A stretch of DNA of 7,037 nt. Origin: Clostridiales bacterium UBA3680. Its GTDB lineage: Bacteria; Bacillota; Clostridia; Lachnospirales; CAG-274. The notes beneath the pieces are model-generated. The model was not told where the DNA came from, ran no database searches, and saw nothing but the letters and a program-made list of their open reading frames with translations. The stretch spans positions 1 to 7,037 of the forward strand of contig DFJD01000107.1 in assembly GCA_002372875.1 (NCBI GenBank), in the 5' to 3' direction. A program made the position numbers and the translations under genes. Positions 6,649 to 7,037 of the stretch are shown one piece after another; positions within the stretch are counted from its first letter, which is position 1, and every line of letters starts with the position of its first letter.

Positions 6649-6678
6649 TTAACACTGAATTTTTAAATGTGCTATAAT
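6649..6678 (+). promoter_or_regulatory. Extended -10 promoter of the candidate small RNA
   Basis: A perfect TATAAT (6673-6678) is preceded by TG at the extended -10 position (TGCTATAAT). TTAACA (6649-6654), a 5/6 match to TTGACA, lies 18 bp upstream. The predicted start at ~6685 coincides with the first base of a stable hairpin, and no gene follows, only a terminator about 85 bases on. Confidence 0.75.
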
Positions 6679-6684
6679 AATGCT

Positions 6685-6806
6685 TGTGAAAAACCCCTAT
6701 ATTTTCACATTTACAACTTTTATCCCTCAAAACAAAGTTGTAAACCCCATAAAAATACCTTCTCTTTAGAAAAAAGCAACCTTAAAAGGGTGCTTTTTTC
6801 TTTTTC
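6685..6806 (+). ncRNA. Candidate ~120-nt small RNA with C-rich loops
   Basis: The RNA from the promoter at 6649-6678 would begin in hairpin 1 (8-bp stem 6685-6692/6702-6709, loop ACCCCTATA). Directly after it comes hairpin 2 (perfect 11-bp stem 6710-6720/6734-6744, loop TATCCCTCAAAAC), then a single-stranded linker starting CCCC (6745-6748) and containing ACCTTCTC, and finally the terminator hairpin at 6769-6800. Three exposed CCC(C) motifs, two of them in hairpin loops, are the layout of Gram-positive trans-acting sRNAs of the RsaE/FsrA style, which pair with G-rich Shine-Dalgarno regions. I do not recognise a named RNA family, and no open frame with an SD is present. It could instead be a stable 3'-UTR piece of the upstream operon, since no terminator separates them. 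Confidence 0.6.
6769..6805 (+). terminator. Intrinsic terminator of the candidate small RNA
   Basis: Stem GAAAAAAGC (6769-6777) with GCTTTTTTC (6792-6800), continued by ACCTT (6779-6783) with AGGGT (6787-6791) around a single bulged A, closed by a 3-nt AAA loop. The T-rich 3' arm and following TTTTT (6801-6805) give the U-tract. It is probably also the first efficient terminator for the upstream operon. Confidence 0.82.
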
Positions 6807-6808
6807 CG

Positions 6809-6861
6809 ATTTTATACGGATAAACGGTATAAAATATAATTATAGATAATAAGTATAGATA
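6809..6861. repeat. Short palindrome followed by a direct repeat
   Basis: ATTTTATAC (6809-6817) and GTATAAAAT (6827-6835) are perfect inverted copies around a 9-base centre. A TATAAT occurs at 6835-6840 without a good -35. TATAGATA is present twice 13 bases apart (6841-6848 and 6854-6861). It lies between two terminators and could be an operator or a remnant; nothing more can be said. Confidence 0.35.
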
Positions 6862-6867
6862 TAAGCG

Positions 6868-6904
6868 CAAAAGAGGCTGTGAAAAAAATCACAGCCTCTT
6901 TTTG
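6868..6904. terminator. Strong bidirectional terminator
   Basis: A perfect 14-bp stem AAAAGAGGCTGTGA (6869-6882) with TCACAGCCTCTTTT (6889-6902) around a loop of six A, with A-runs before and T-runs after, so it can work on both strands. There is no gene between it and the terminator at 6769-6805, so on the - strand it may close a convergent gene lying beyond the right edge. Confidence 0.85.
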
Positions 6905-6932
6905 TATAAAAGGTATCTCGTCAATGATATTC

Positions 6933-7027
6933 GTATTCCGCAGAAATAAATTTATGCGGAATACTCATAACCAACGGAATTGCAGGCAATTCCAAATTCA
7001 GTGGGAGTCCAAGCTCCCACTGAATTT
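6933..7027. repeat. Cluster of three adjacent perfect hairpins (candidate dispersed palindromic element)
   Basis: Hairpin A: GTATTCCGCA (6933-6942)/TGCGGAATAC (6955-6964), 10 bp, loop 12. Hairpin B: GGAATTGC (6976-6983)/GCAATTCC (6986-6993), 8 bp, nearly loopless. Hairpin C: AAATTCAGTGGGAG (6994-7007)/CTCCCACTGAATTT (7014-7027), 14 bp, loop TCCAAG, abutting B directly. There is no coding frame and only a weak T-run. This packing resembles REP/BIME- or MITE-like repeats of Firmicutes genomes more than a terminator. Its right limit is unknown because the window ends 10 bases later. Confidence 0.55.
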
Positions 7028-7037
7028 TAAGTAAGCA

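Larger units (their letters stand above)
6526..7037. other. Gene-free, structured right flank
   Basis: This 512-base stretch has no credible coding frame; a 60-codon frame from 6667 starts inside a promoter -10 region and runs through hairpins. Bases 6526-6648 are AT-rich spacer with no clear operon terminator: only a short palindrome TTTATGCATAAA (6537-6548) and two copies of GTTAACA (6582-6588, 6648-6654). The remainder contains a promoter, a candidate small RNA, two terminators and a cluster of palindromes, listed separately. The operon transcript may therefore read through to the terminator at 6769-6805. Confidence 0.7.

Noticed and set aside
6667..6849. 60-codon open frame starting at 6667
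   Set aside because: Its ATG overlaps the extended -10 element, it has no SD and it runs through hairpins and a terminator; the region fits a non-coding RNA better.

Overview
The window reads as a chromosomal segment of a low-to-moderate GC anaerobic Firmicute, most likely a gut-type Clostridium relative (Oscillospiraceae/Lachnospiraceae sort). This is inferred from frequent ATA and AGA codons, strong GGAGG/AAGGAG ribosome binding sites, consensus SigA-type promoters and intrinsic terminators, and from a PaaK-type CoA ligase and a PurF paralogue of kinds known from anaerobic gut bacteria. No phage, transposase, CRISPR, tRNA or rRNA gene is visible. All genes lie on the + strand.

Layout. Bases 1-659 hold the 3' part of a CobW/G3E-family metallochaperone GTPase, closed by a good intrinsic terminator (678-705). 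A near-consensus promoter (770-798) then opens what looks like one six-gene operon: a PurF-like amidophosphoribosyltransferase homologue (879-2330), threonine synthase thrC (2396-3874), a YbgC/4HBT hotdog thioesterase (3867-4277), a phenylacetate-CoA-ligase-type enzyme (4287-5606), the E1-like tRNA-modifying dehydratase tcdA (5606-6301), and a 75-residue tail-anchored protein with an EF-hand-type calcium loop (6298-6525). From thrC onward the junctions are -8, +9, -1 and -4 nt, so these genes are probably translationally coupled. thrC is separated from the PurF-like gene by a 32-bp palindrome.

The last 512 bases have no convincing protein gene but are densely structured. They hold an extended -10 promoter (6649-6678) leading straight into a candidate ~120-nt small RNA (two hairpins with C-rich loops, a C-rich linker, then a terminator). 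After that come a short palindrome, a strong bidirectional terminator (6868-6904), and three adjacent perfect hairpins (6933-7027) that look like a dispersed palindromic repeat reaching the window edge.

How the genes fit together. ThrC finishes threonine synthesis, and TcdA acts on t6A, a tRNA modification itself built from threonine. The thioesterase and the acyl/aryl-CoA ligase form an opposing pair on CoA thioesters. The PurF-like protein keeps its PRPP loop and Fe-S cysteines but has lost every glutaminase catalytic residue, so it cannot be ordinary PurF. The strongest leads are this glutaminase-dead PurF paralogue, the candidate C-rich sRNA and the EF-hand membrane microprotein.
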